A stretch of DNA of 14,246 nucleotides from UBA4744 sp035282865 (lineage in GTDB: Bacteria > Actinomycetota > Acidimicrobiia > Spongiisociales > UBA4744), in contig DATEVB010000068.1 of NCBI GenBank assembly GCA_035282865.1, forward strand, positions 1-14,246, given 5' to 3'. Below the pieces are notes generated by a model. That model was not told the origin of the DNA. It saw only the letters and a list, made by a program, of their open reading frames with translations, and did no database searches. Below are positions 6,373 through 12,839 of the stretch, one piece after another; positions within the stretch are counted from its first letter, which is position 1; each line of letters starts with the position of its first letter. The translations under genes were made by a program, and so were the position numbers.

Positions 6373-6798
6373 ATGAGACTTGGTGCTCAACGGTGGTTCC
6401 GATGGAGTCTGTTCACCGCCGTTGTTGGCGGTATGGCAGGCGCAGCGCTTGTCCTGGTGGGTAATGCCGTGGAAGGCTCGTTCGCGGCCACGGGATCGAA
6501 TTGGCTCGGAGTGGTGGTCGGCAGCCTCGCGAGTGGCGCTTTGATGGGTGCGAGCCTGGGACTCGTCCTCGGCTTGGGTGCAGGACTGGCCATTGTTGGG
6601 GTAGCCGTCAATCAGCTGAGACAAGGCCGTTGGTCCTCGGGCTTGACCAAGCGGATACGCACCGTCGCCATCGCTGCCATCATTCTGACGGGTGCCCTTG
6701 TTGTCCCCATTCTGTTGGGAATCGAAACGGGCATGGCGATCCTCGTGGGTTGCTTTGCACTCAGCCTGGCGGCCACTACCGCAGCTGTGACCACCTGA
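6373..6798 (+). CDS. Small glycine-rich membrane protein of unknown function
   Basis: A 141-residue protein I do not recognise. It has about four hydrophobic segments (around residues 12-30, 43-80, 96-113 and 117-138). The second stretch is rich in glycine and alanine and spaced like packed helices. A basic segment (RQGRWSSGLTKRIR) between the second and third spans suggests a cytoplasmic loop. No signal peptide cleavage site or catalytic motif is seen. The ATG at 6373 is supported by a well-spaced promoter whose -10 ends six bases upstream, which also argues that the gene is real. It is transcribed away from terC. Function cannot be inferred beyond membrane location. Confidence 0.65.
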   Translation: MRLGAQRWFRWSLFTAVVGGMAGAALVLVGNAVEGSFAATGSNWLGVVVGSLASGALMGASLGLVLGLGAGLAIVGVAVNQLRQGRWSSGLTKRIRTVAIAAIILTGALVVPILLGIETGMAILVGCFALSLAATTAAVTT

Positions 6799-7106
6799 CC
6801 CGCACAGCGGGACACGGCGATTCTCGACTGGCAGATCGGCGGGTCATCAATCCGAGGTCCCCACCGCTGTCCAGACAATCACTCCCTACCGCCCGCCCAA
6901 TGCCGCCCATATCTCCAGATCATGCGCCATATCGCCCCGCTCACCTACCCGTCCGGGAACGGCACCCTACGAGTGCGGCGTCGAGAATCGCGCCGATCAC
7001 TGTCCGTGGCGAGTTCAGACCCGGAAAGGCGTCAGCCGAAGAAGATACAGGTTGGGTCTTCGTCGATCTCGTCGAGCAGGGCGCTGACGACACCTCGAGG
7101 AGCGGG
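6799..7106. other. Non-coding stretch without recognised content
   Basis: About 308 bases between the small membrane protein and the convergently read RelE-like toxin. Short overlapping frames exist but give no recognisable protein. I see no tRNA, no clear terminator hairpin and no repeat. Confidence 0.5.
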
Positions 7107-7382
7107 TCAGCGGGGTCGGTAGACGTCGGCGCGATGATCGACATAGACCACTCGCACCATGTGGTCTGCTTCATGGATCTCGTAGACGACCCGATAAGTG
7201 CCGACTCGTGCGGAGTGGAGTCCGGTCAGTTCACCACGCAACGCTGTACCGACACGGTGTGGATTGTCGAGAAGGGGACCCAGCATGAAGTCGAGGACGG
7301 CTACTGCGATCTTTTCGGGGAGTCGGTCAATCGTTCGCTGAGTGGGTCCGGCAACGACCAGATCCCAGGGCGGCTCCTTCAC
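7107..7382 (-). CDS. RelE/ParE-family toxin
   Basis: A 91-residue protein of the RelE fold, second gene of a toxin-antitoxin pair. RelE members cut mRNA in the ribosomal A site; ParE members act on gyrase. Features seen are a helical N-terminal half with RTIDRLPEKI, then LRGELTGLHSARVGTYRVVY at about 49-67, which is the conserved core, and the final strand VRVVYVDHRADVYR. The arginines in RVGTYR and at the C-terminus and the YR pair match the mRNA-cutting RelE group more than ParE. Its ATG overlaps the antitoxin stop by four bases (ATGA), giving translational coupling. It appears full length. Confidence 0.9.
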   Translation of the reverse strand: MKEPPWDLVVAGPTQRTIDRLPEKIAVAVLDFMLGPLLDNPHRVGTALRGELTGLHSARVGTYRVVYEIHEADHMVRVVYVDHRADVYRPR

Positions 7383-7666
7383 CCTGTGCGGGCACGGAGC
7401 CGATCGCGCATGGCTTCGACTTCGTCCTTGGAGATCACATCGCCGGCTTCGATGGCGGCTCTGCCGTGCTCGATGTCGCGAACGGCGGCCGGGTCGGACA
7501 GGATCGCCACGGTCTCTTCGATGGCATCGAGATCATCGGTACTGACCAGCACGGCCACCGGGCGGCCGTTGCGAGTCACCGTCACTCGCTCATGGGTAGC
7601 GACGATCTCGTCGACAACCTCGGAGAGTTTGGCTTTGACTTCCGAAAGCGGCAAGACCTTAGACAT
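7379..7666 (-). CDS. Phd/YefM-family antitoxin
   Basis: A 95-residue antitoxin that should bind and neutralise the downstream RelE-like toxin and repress the shared promoter. The N-terminal half is the Phd/YefM DNA-binding fold: SKVLPLSEVKAKLSEVVDEI, then VTVTRNGRPVAVLVSTDDLDAIEET. The C-terminal half is the flexible, charged toxin-binding region. Two ATGs are in frame, at 7672 and 7666. I choose 7666 because a perfect TATAAT ends seven bases upstream, giving a leaderless transcript, and MSKVLPLSEV is a typical family start. Confidence 0.9.
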   Translation of the reverse strand: MSKVLPLSEVKAKLSEVVDEIVATHERVTVTRNGRPVAVLVSTDDLDAIEETVAILSDPAAVRDIEHGRAAIEAGDVISKDEVEAMRDRLRARTG

Positions 7667-7673
7667 GACCATA

Positions 7674-7703
7674 ATTATAGTCTGAGTGGTCGGCGAGGAT
7701 CAA
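7674..7703 (-). promoter_or_regulatory. Promoter of the Phd-RelE operon
   Basis: TTGATC (7703-7698), an 18-bp spacer and a perfect TATAAT (7679-7674). The -10 box is part of the palindrome ATAATTAT, a likely contact site for the antitoxin. The predicted start is at the ATG at 7666. Confidence 0.65.
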
Positions 7704-8178
7704 CTCTATTGAGGACTCGATCACAGCCGCCATCGCGCCCGTTTCCGAAAGTGTTCGATACCGGTGAAGCCGAGTGCGGATCGATCGTCGGAGGGTCGTC
7801 ACGCATCGCGGCCGCAATCTGAATCGGTGTAAGGTCGTGAACGGCCACGCCGTTCTCGGCGCCCCGGCTCAGACGATTGAAGGCCAGTTTGGCTTCCCAC
7901 GCAGAAGATTCGGAAGCAGGCGACTGCCCGAGCGACAAAACAGACAACCACAGCCAAGAACCAACCGGGATTCCACCCCCAGCCGCCCAGCACCGCTCGC
8001 CGATCCACCCCTCTCAATTCCACACGCATCTGCAACACAGTTGCGGGCGGTATACCAGTAAACCTCGCATCCAGATGATGCAACTGTGTGCGGTGAGACT
8101 CACGGCACACACGACGGTGGGTTTCCCACCTTGCTCAGGTCGCCTGAAGGTAAGTCCGGCGACCTGGCGGCGCCGCCG
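7704..8178. other. Decayed stretch without an intact gene
   Basis: About 475 bases upstream of the Phd-RelE promoter. One minus-strand frame (to 7947) reads like protein over WEAKLAFNRLSRGAENG and the next 30 or so residues, but I cannot assign it, it overlaps the Phd promoter and it has no clear start. It is probably gene debris. No RNA gene or repeat was seen. Confidence 0.4.
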
Positions 8179-8253
8179 GCTCGTGTAACTGTCTCCAGCC
8201 TCTGTGAGGCCTGCGACGAGCCGCCTGAGCCTCTCCTGGAGCGGGCTGAGCAT
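8179..8253 (-). pseudogene. Remnant of AbiEii-like nucleotidyltransferase toxin (N-terminus only)
   Basis: The first 20 or so residues, MLSPLQERLRRLVAGLTEAG, resemble the start of actinobacterial AbiEii/AbiGii nucleotidyltransferase toxins. After them the homology ends abruptly: the glycine-serine nucleotide-binding motif and the catalytic aspartates that should follow are missing. The frame stays open to 8014 but the sequence is not recognisable. It lies directly downstream of the partner-gene remnant. Recognition is from memory of the family pattern. Confidence 0.4.
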
Positions 8254-8287
8254 CCGTTAGCCAGCCCGCCGCCAGGAGCCACACCTT

Positions 8288-8485
8288 TCAGGCGGCACGT
8301 ACATGCGGGGAGGGCACCAGCCCATCCCACAGATCGACCAATTCATCGACGTCGATGAAGTAGCGGACGTCGTCGGCGGTTCCTTCGGTCAAGACCTGCT
8401 CGTAGGCACTGATCCGATCGCGCCGATCAGAGAGGTTGTAGTCGGTACGTCCAGTCCAACGGATGTGGGGGGAAGGACGACCCAA
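8288..8485 (-). pseudogene. Remnant of partner protein of an AbiEii-type system
   Basis: A 65-residue fragment whose core, LSDRRDRISAYEQVLTEGT then DDVRYFIDVDELVDLWDGLV, resembles short proteins encoded upstream of AbiEii-like nucleotidyltransferases in actinobacteria. It ends at SPHVRAA followed by TGA, where I would expect tryptophan (TGG). Reading past the stop gives further tryptophan-containing, protein-like sequence, so a nonsense mutation is likely. The N-terminus is also unclear. With the truncated gene after it, this is a dead abortive-infection or toxin-antitoxin locus. Confidence 0.45.
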
Positions 8486-8674
8486 CCTCCTGCCTTTGAG
8501 ATCGTCGGGTCGTCGACGTCACCGGGGACGGCGACCGGTCGGGTCGTCGGACCCACGCCTGCGTTTCGCGTTGTTGCCAGGCAGCGGTGAGCAGCCTGTC
8601 GGTTTGGGGTCGTCGGGTGCCGGCGGCCACCGGTCAGGAACCCAGCGTAGGCTCAAAGTCTCGAAGGAGAAAGC

Positions 8675-9913
8675 GTGCGCGGTCCAAGGGTTCTGTACGT
8701 GAGTGGGTCTATCGGCCTCGGTCATGTCAAGAGAGACCTTGCGATCGCAGGCGAGTTGCGGAAGCTCAATCCGGGTGTCGAGATCGTTTGGCTGGCAGCC
8801 GTTCCAGCCTCAGACGTTCTGTCCCAGGCCGGCGAGACACTGGTTCCGGAGTCCGCAGATTTTCGAAACGAAACCGAGGTGGCCGAAGCCGCCGCGGGCG
8901 GTGGCGGGCTCAGTTTGACCCGCTACGTCTATCGGGCCCTCGTCACGTGGTTTCACAATGCTCGAGTCATCGGACGGGCTGCCAAACGCGGAAATATCGA
9001 CGTGCTGGTCGGCAACGAGACCTACGAGGTGATCGTCGCCTACGTTTTCGGGATCAACGTTCTGCCATCGGTACCGTTCGTGATGATGTACGACTTCTGG
9101 GGCATGGATGTGACCACCGGAGGGCTATTCGAAAGGCTCGGGGCGTGGGCACTCAATTTCATCTGGGCTCAGGAACGTCGGGTCACGACCCATGGTCGGA
9201 ACGCGGCGATCTTCATAGGAGAACCCGAGGACATCCCGGACCGAAGGTTCGGGCTCTTCCTGCCGAACCGGCGGCGCCATGCAGAAGACCACGTCACTTT
9301 CGTCGGATATACGCTCACCTTCTCCCCGGACGAGGTGAGCGACCCCGAGGCGGTCCGACGCGAACTCGGATACGGAGATGAGCCGGTGGTGGTGTGCGCG
9401 GTGGGTGGTACGGCGATTGGCCGCGAATTATTGGAGTTATGCGGGCGCGCCTATTCGCTTGTAGTGCAGAGAATGCCAAAGCTTCGCATGGTTCTCGTGT
9501 GCGGGCCGCGCATTGACCCGCTTCAACTGGACGTGCCCGACGTTGTCGATAGGGTGGGAATGGTGCCCGACCTGTGGCGTCACTTTGCGGTGTGTGACCT
9601 GGCCATCGTGCAGGGAGGCGGAACAACTACGCTCGAACTGGAGGCTCTTCGCCGACCGTTCCTGTACTTCCCCATCGAGGGGCACGCGGAACAGGAACTC
9701 ACTATCGGCCCCCGACTAGCCCGTCACGGTGCCGGCGTGCCGATGACACTGTCATCGACGTCGCCAGAATCGCTCGCCGAGGTGATAACGCAAACCGTGG
9801 GCCAGCCCGTGGAGTATGCACCCATCTCCACCGATGGGGCGCACCTCGCCGCAAAGATCATTCTCGACCGGGCCGAAATGGGTTCCTCGCTGGAGCGACC
9901 AGCGTTGCCCTGA
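8675..9913 (+). CDS. GT-B glycosyltransferase, MurG/UGT-like (GT28 C-terminal type)
   Basis: A 412-residue protein with two Rossmann-like halves. Residues 6-17 (VLYVSGSIGLGH) form the N-terminal glycine-rich loop ending in GH, as in MurG and related enzymes that bind acceptor near this loop. The C-terminal half starts near 238 (VVVCAVGGTAIGRELL) and carries the nucleotide-sugar site QGGGTTTLELEALRRP at 313-328, followed by EGHAEQE at 335-341. The donor and acceptor cannot be told from sequence. No membrane span or signal is present. The GTG start at 8675 has AAGGAG five bases ahead; this is one of the few accessory genes here with a standard leader. It looks intact and stands alone, followed closely by relaxase debris. 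Confidence 0.9.
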   Translation: MRGPRVLYVSGSIGLGHVKRDLAIAGELRKLNPGVEIVWLAAVPASDVLSQAGETLVPESADFRNETEVAEAAAGGGGLSLTRYVYRALVTWFHNARVIGRAAKRGNIDVLVGNETYEVIVAYVFGINVLPSVPFVMMYDFWGMDVTTGGLFERLGAWALNFIWAQERRVTTHGRNAAIFIGEPEDIPDRRFGLFLPNRRRHAEDHVTFVGYTLTFSPDEVSDPEAVRRELGYGDEPVVVCAVGGTAIGRELLELCGRAYSLVVQRMPKLRMVLVCGPRIDPLQLDVPDVVDRVGMVPDLWRHFAVCDLAIVQGGGTTTLELEALRRPFLYFPIEGHAEQELTIGPRLARHGAGVPMTLSSTSPESLAEVITQTVGQPVEYAPISTDGAHLAAKIILDRAEMGSSLERPALP

Positions 9914-9930
9914 CACCATGCCCCTGTCGG

Positions 9931-10286
9931 ATGCAACCAGGGCACACGGGCCGCACCGTCGACACCTCCCTCCTCCTCATCGACACCCCCACCGACTCCC
10001 GCGGCATCTACACCCCGATGACCCGAGGACGAGAAGCCAACCACGCCTACGTCGCCGTCGAAGACAACCAGACGGCCCGCGATGTGCTCACCCGCGCCAT
10101 CACCCGGGACTGGATCGACCAGCCCGCCAAGCCCAACTCGATCCTCACGACACCCGACGACTTACTCCCGCTGGCCCGGCCGAAGACGACGAGTTCAACC
10201 AACTTGAACAGCGTGTCCGCGGGCTCATCGCGCAACGCCAGGCACGATCACGAGAGACGGAGCGCACAACCGGCCGTAGCCTGTAG
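9931..10286 (+). pseudogene. C-terminal remnant of a TraA/MobF-type relaxase-helicase, frameshifted
   Basis: The frame from 9931 reads GRTVDTSLLLIDTPTDSRG, YTPMTRGREANHAYVAVED and ARDVLTRAITRDWIDQPA. This matches the last helicase motifs and tail of conjugative relaxases of actinobacteria, where TRGRE is the conserved helicase motif. From about 10150 the frame changes: the tail DDEFNQLEQRVRGLIAQRQA up to GRSL and a stop at 10286 lies in another frame. The relaxase domain and most of the helicase (around a thousand residues) are missing. It shows that a conjugative or mobilizable element once contributed to this region. Confidence 0.75.
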
Positions 10287-10425
10287 TCGCCGTCGCGACC
10301 GAAGACCGGCCTTCCACCGCGAAGCTGTCGTCCAGGGACAGATCTGGGATCGCCTGACCTGACCCAGTGCATCGATCTCGGACCGTTGATCTGTGCGACC
10401 CTGATCCTGCAGTGTCTGGGATCGG

Positions 10426-10692
10426 CTAGCCGATCTTCCTCTCGTCGTCCAGCCTGCCCAGGAAGTGGAGGACGCGCTCCATCATGAGTTGCGCAGCCCC
10501 GGGATCGTGATCGGCCGAGTCCGAGTCTTCGAAGAGGTGACTAACACGGTCGTACACGTAGACCTCGACCGAGACGTCAGCAGCAAGCGCTGCCGCCTCT
10601 AGCGCGCGAACCTGGTCAACATCGACTAGCTCGTCGTTCCGAGCGTAGTGCACCTGGACGGGAACCTGTGGCGGTCGCCAGAAGCGCGCCAC
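10426..10692 (-). pseudogene. C-terminal fragment of a dienelactone-hydrolase-like protein
   Basis: An 88-residue fragment of an alpha/beta hydrolase of the dienelactone hydrolase family. It holds the strand PVQVHYARNDELVDVDQV with the acidic triad residue, and VSHLFEDSD with the catalytic histidine, followed by the terminal helix AQLMMERVLHFLGRL. The nucleophile half is not found upstream on this strand. The GTG at 10692 is therefore only the first start codon left, not a real gene start. It converges with the relaxase remnant. Confidence 0.65.
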
Positions 10693-11038
10693 ATAGACCC
10701 GTTACCCACACGCTGAACAGGTAGCTCGAGTTCGATCAGCCTCCCGCGGCGGGCATATCTGACAGGGTCGGACGCAGTGGGTCCCCGGGCCTCCGATCAG
10801 CCAATCCGCACGCGGCGGTCGTACGCCCGAATGGCTAGTCATCCCGGTGCCGGTAGAAGCAAGCTACGCCCCAGTGGCTCCGACATGATCCGGATCCGAC
10901 GGGATCATCACCGACGCTCCTGGACAGGGAATACAACTACCGGCCGACTGAGCACACTACTCATAACGCTCGATCTACCGCAAGAACGCACAGTTTGGAG
11001 ATTGCACCAGATCATCAATCAGGCGCTGATGCGCTCGA
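10693..11038. other. Non-coding stretch without recognised content
   Basis: About 346 bases between the hydrolase fragment and the TacT-like gene. A plus-strand frame covers 10777-11121 but is low in hydrophobic residues, has no ribosome-binding site and runs into the antisense side of the acetyltransferase, so I do not call it. A short inverted repeat TGATCC/GGATCA lies near 10887-10908. Confidence 0.45.
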
Positions 11039-11548
11039 CTAATCGGATCGGTGGGCAAGGGCGGCCGCGATGTCGCTCATCTTCTGAACTAGACGGTGGG
11101 GATTGTCGGGTACCGTCGTGAACCCGTGGTGTTGGTAGAAGACGGCGGCCGGCGGGTTGATGGCGTCGACGACGACCAGTCGGGCGGCGGCGATGTCGGA
11201 GGCGGCCAAGGCCCGTGTCAATGCATCCCACAGCAACTCTCCTCCTAGCCCCTCGCCGTGGAGTGTCGCATTCAACGCGAGTCGAGCCAGCAGGACGGCG
11301 GGGATCGAGGCGGGTGATCCTCGCCCTACTTTCTGGGGGAGCTCCGCTCGGACCACGAGATGGGCGGCGAGACTGTAGTAGCCCACTACGGGGCCGTCTC
11401 CCTCGTGCCATACGAAGGTCTGGGCGGTGCGCATCGATTGGGCGTGGGTGGCGTGGTCCATGAGCCATCGGTCGAGCGCATCCACGCCGCTGTGAAACCT
11501 GGTGAGATCGTGGTGGATAGCCAGCCGTTCGGATACGAACCGGGCCAC
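11039..11548 (-). CDS. GNAT acetyltransferase toxin, TacT-like
   Basis: A 169-residue GNAT-fold protein paired with a DUF1778 antitoxin. TacT/AtaT toxins acetylate the amino group of charged aminoacyl-tRNAs and so stop translation. Family features are the N-terminal HHDLTRFHSGVDALDRWL, the strand GYYSLAAH, and PAVLLARLALNATLHGEGLG with the acetyl-CoA-binding loop at about 98-103 (HGEGLG). FYQHHGF at 137-143 provides the tyrosine (Y138) that acts as proton donor in TacT. Length is typical and no residue looks missing. It starts four bases after the antitoxin stop on the same transcript. Confidence 0.92.
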   Translation of the reverse strand: MARFVSERLAIHHDLTRFHSGVDALDRWLMDHATHAQSMRTAQTFVWHEGDGPVVGYYSLAAHLVVRAELPQKVGRGSPASIPAVLLARLALNATLHGEGLGGELLWDALTRALAASDIAAARLVVVDAINPPAAVFYQHHGFTTVPDNPHRLVQKMSDIAAALAHRSD

Positions 11549-11552
11549 CGCG

Positions 11553-11825
11553 TCAGCGCTGTTCGACTTGCCGTTCGGCTTGCGCTCGACGTTCGAGGGC
11601 TGGATTCGGCTGGCCGGGGGTGTCGAGTGCCTCCCAGAGCTGGTCGAAGAAATCGGAAGGCACCACCGTCGCAGCCGACGAGCCGATGACCTGTTCGGCG
11701 CGTTCGGCGGCGGCGTCGAGCACGAACGCGCTCACCGATTGATGCTCGAGTTCTGCTGCGTAGCGGATTCGCTGCTCGCGTTCGGGGTCAGCGCGCAATT
11801 CGATACGAGAGGTTCGGGTAGCCAT
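11553..11825 (-). CDS. DUF1778 ribbon-helix-helix antitoxin, TacA-like
   Basis: A 90-residue antitoxin, first gene of the pair. The N-terminal RTSRIELRADPEREQRIRYA and the helix HQSVSAFVLDAAAERAEQVI form a ribbon-helix-helix DNA-binding domain. The C-terminal FFDQLWEALDTPGQPNPALE is the conserved part that wraps the GNAT toxin. It should neutralise the toxin and repress the operon by binding the repeats just upstream. The ATG at 11825 is preceded by a -10 box eleven bases away, so the leader is only a few bases. Confidence 0.92.
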   Translation of the reverse strand: MATRTSRIELRADPEREQRIRYAAELEHQSVSAFVLDAAAERAEQVIGSSAATVVPSDFFDQLWEALDTPGQPNPALERRAQAERQVEQR

Positions 11826-11826
11826 A

Positions 11827-11844
11827 TGTACGGTGATTGTACGG
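11827..11844 (-). promoter_or_regulatory. -10 box and direct-repeat operator of the TacA-TacT operon
   Basis: TGTACGG occurs twice on the plus strand (11827-11833 and 11838-11844), 11 bases apart, one helical turn. The minus-strand -10 box TACAAT (11841-11836) lies within it. Ribbon-helix-helix antitoxins bind such spaced short repeats, so this is the likely autorepression site. Confidence 0.6.
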
Positions 11845-11956
11845 CATCGCCCAGGAAAAGGGAACCTACTCAGTCACCGGCCGATCCACCAGATCCGCCG
11901 TCCGAATGGACCTCCTCCGATCGGGACGTCATGCTCGCCGCTCAGGAGGGGCGGGT

Positions 11957-11978
11957 GTCCGTCAGGTGTCCGTCTGAG
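11957..11978 (+). repeat. Right copy of 22-bp repeat, possible integrase arm-type sites
   Basis: Same orientation as 3498-3519, with 21 of 22 bases equal. It holds two TGTCCGTC units 11 bases apart and lies about 55 bases inside the right end of element A. Confidence 0.5.
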
Positions 11979-12031
11979 AACGGAAAATGACGAAATTGGG
12001 CGCTGACCGCTGAGAGCTGAAACCCCTGCTA

Positions 12032-12086
12032 CAGCTCCACTACGCGAAATCCCTCGTGTTTGCGGGGGATTTCGTCATTTCAGAGG
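12032..12086 (+). repeat. Middle attachment site between elements A and B, with hairpin
   Basis: Ten bases of the tRNA-Ala 3' end and flank (12032-12041) and the 28-base hairpin region (12045-12072) are identical to the left site; the following TTTCAGA is also shared. The bases before 12032 do not continue the tRNA T arm well, so no tRNA is present. The hairpin at 12047-12072 repeats the terminator. Confidence 0.75.
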
Positions 12087-12211
12087 TCGAGTGACATGCC
12101 TCGGGATCTGCTTGGAGTCCGCGGAGAACCCGCGAGAAATCGCGCTCGTGCTGGTTCGAGAGCGTCGGCGGCCTCACCATCTCGGCCCTCGAAGAGGCGT
12201 CCGTACGGGCA
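12080..12211 (-). pseudogene. C-terminal tail of a second tyrosine integrase
   Basis: The minus strand reads CPYGRLFEGRDGEAADALE followed by an arginine- and serine-rich tail and a TGA at 12082-12080. This matches the end of phage-type integrases, YGHLFEGRDEEAADAL-like, where the tyrosine (codon 12205-12203 here) is the DNA-cutting nucleophile. Nothing upstream continues the protein; the MazF stop is only about 30 bases away. Its place, ending beside the attachment site, mirrors the integrase of element A. It is too short to carry a start codon of its own. Confidence 0.6.
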
Positions 12212-12240
12212 GTCTGCGTCGACCGGTTGGGGGCAATCGG

Positions 12241-12579
12241 TCAGTAGTTCAGCAGCGTCTTGATGATGGTGGCGACCCGATTACTGACCTTGGGGTCGAT
12301 GCCGCCGAGACGGTGGACAAGGCGGTTTCGGTTGATCGACCGGATGAGCTCGCATTGGACATAGCTGGTGTGGTCGATACCGGTGTCTGCGTTTGCCTCA
12401 ACTTCGACGTGGAGCGACAGGCCTCGTCGGGTGGTGGTGAGCGGGGTCACGATGACGAAGGGGAACCCAGGCCCGAAGGTGTCCGGAGGACCGATCACGA
12501 GTGCTGGTCGATGCGCGGCCGGTTCCCCCGGATACGCCCTGCCGAAGTCGACTAGCCAGAGGTCATCAATCGAAGCCAT
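12241..12579 (-). CDS. MazF/PemK-family endoribonuclease toxin
   Basis: A 112-residue toxin of the MazF fold, an mRNA-cutting nuclease. Seen features are the opening strand DDLWLVDFGRAYPGEPAAHRP, where the arginine before PALVIGP is the usual catalytic-loop position; FVIVTPLTTT, which carries the second active-site threonine; then SYVQCELIRSINRNRLVHRLGGI, the conserved strand-helix segment; and the final helix. Length is typical and the gene looks intact. Its start overlaps the antitoxin 3' end by 14 bases, so the two are co-translated. Confidence 0.92.
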   Translation of the reverse strand: MASIDDLWLVDFGRAYPGEPAAHRPALVIGPPDTFGPGFPFVIVTPLTTTRRGLSLHVEVEANADTGIDHTSYVQCELIRSINRNRLVHRLGGIDPKVSNRVATIIKTLLNY

Positions 12580-12802
12580 CGGTCACCGACGTAGCGTTCG
12601 CTTCGGAAAGGTAGGTCGCCCAAGCCCCGGGGTCGGTGCGGAGCTCGGCAAGTTCGGCCGCCACTTGATGGGCGAAGCGCTGCCGCCGGAGAGCTTCGGC
12701 GGCATCTCGGACCGTTTCGATGAGAGATGCCCCGGTCGCATGGCTCAACTCGAGGAGGCGAGCGTGGGTGTCGGTGTCTACACGAATGGTTGTGGTACCC
12801 AT
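12566..12802 (-). CDS. Ribbon-helix-helix antitoxin, MazE-like
   Basis: A 78-residue protein upstream of the MazF-like toxin. GTTTIRVDTDTHARLLELS followed by a short turn and SLIETVRDAAEALRRQR is a ribbon-helix-helix DNA-binding domain. The C-terminal half (VAAELAELRTDPGAWATYL) should bind the toxin. Actinobacterial MazF toxins often pair with such antitoxins rather than classical AbrB-type MazE. The ATG at 12802 lies six bases after a -10-like TAGACT, consistent with a leaderless mRNA, and the upstream direct repeats are its probable operator. Confidence 0.9.
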   Translation of the reverse strand: MGTTTIRVDTDTHARLLELSHATGASLIETVRDAAEALRRQRFAHQVAAELAELRTDPGAWATYLSEANATSVTDGFD

Positions 12803-12806
12803 GCCG

Positions 12807-12839
12807 ATAGTCTACATCATGCATGCGCAATAGTCTACA
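12807..12839 (-). promoter_or_regulatory. Direct-repeat operator and -10 box of the MazE-MazF operon
   Basis: ATAGTCTACA occurs exactly twice on the plus strand (12807-12816 and 12830-12839), 23 bases apart. The inner copy contains the minus-strand -10 TAGACT (12814-12809). The palindromic ATGCAT lies between them. This is a likely autorepression site. Confidence 0.6.

Larger units (their letters stand above)
3414..12072. mobile_element. Element A: decayed integrative element at tRNA-Ala
   Basis: Bounded by the tRNA-Ala 3' end plus hairpin at 3424-3464 and a copy of both at 12032-12072 (ten identical bases, a three-base mismatch, then 28 identical bases). A tyrosine integrase remnant sits right inside the left end, reading toward the tRNA, the usual layout of tRNA-integrated elements. 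A 22-bp repeat near each end may hold integrase arm sites. Cargo includes toxin-antitoxin pairs, TerC, a glycosyltransferase, and relaxase and hydrolase fragments. The integrase and relaxase are broken, so the element is unlikely to move by itself. Limits are inferred from the repeats. Confidence 0.7.

Noticed and set aside
10777..11121. 114-codon plus-strand frame between the hydrolase fragment and tacT
   Set aside because: Ends antisense to the acetyltransferase, has no ribosome site and no recognisable domain.
12010..12045. Second tRNA gene at the middle attachment site
   Set aside because: Only the acceptor-end bases are present; no D arm or anticodon arm precedes them.
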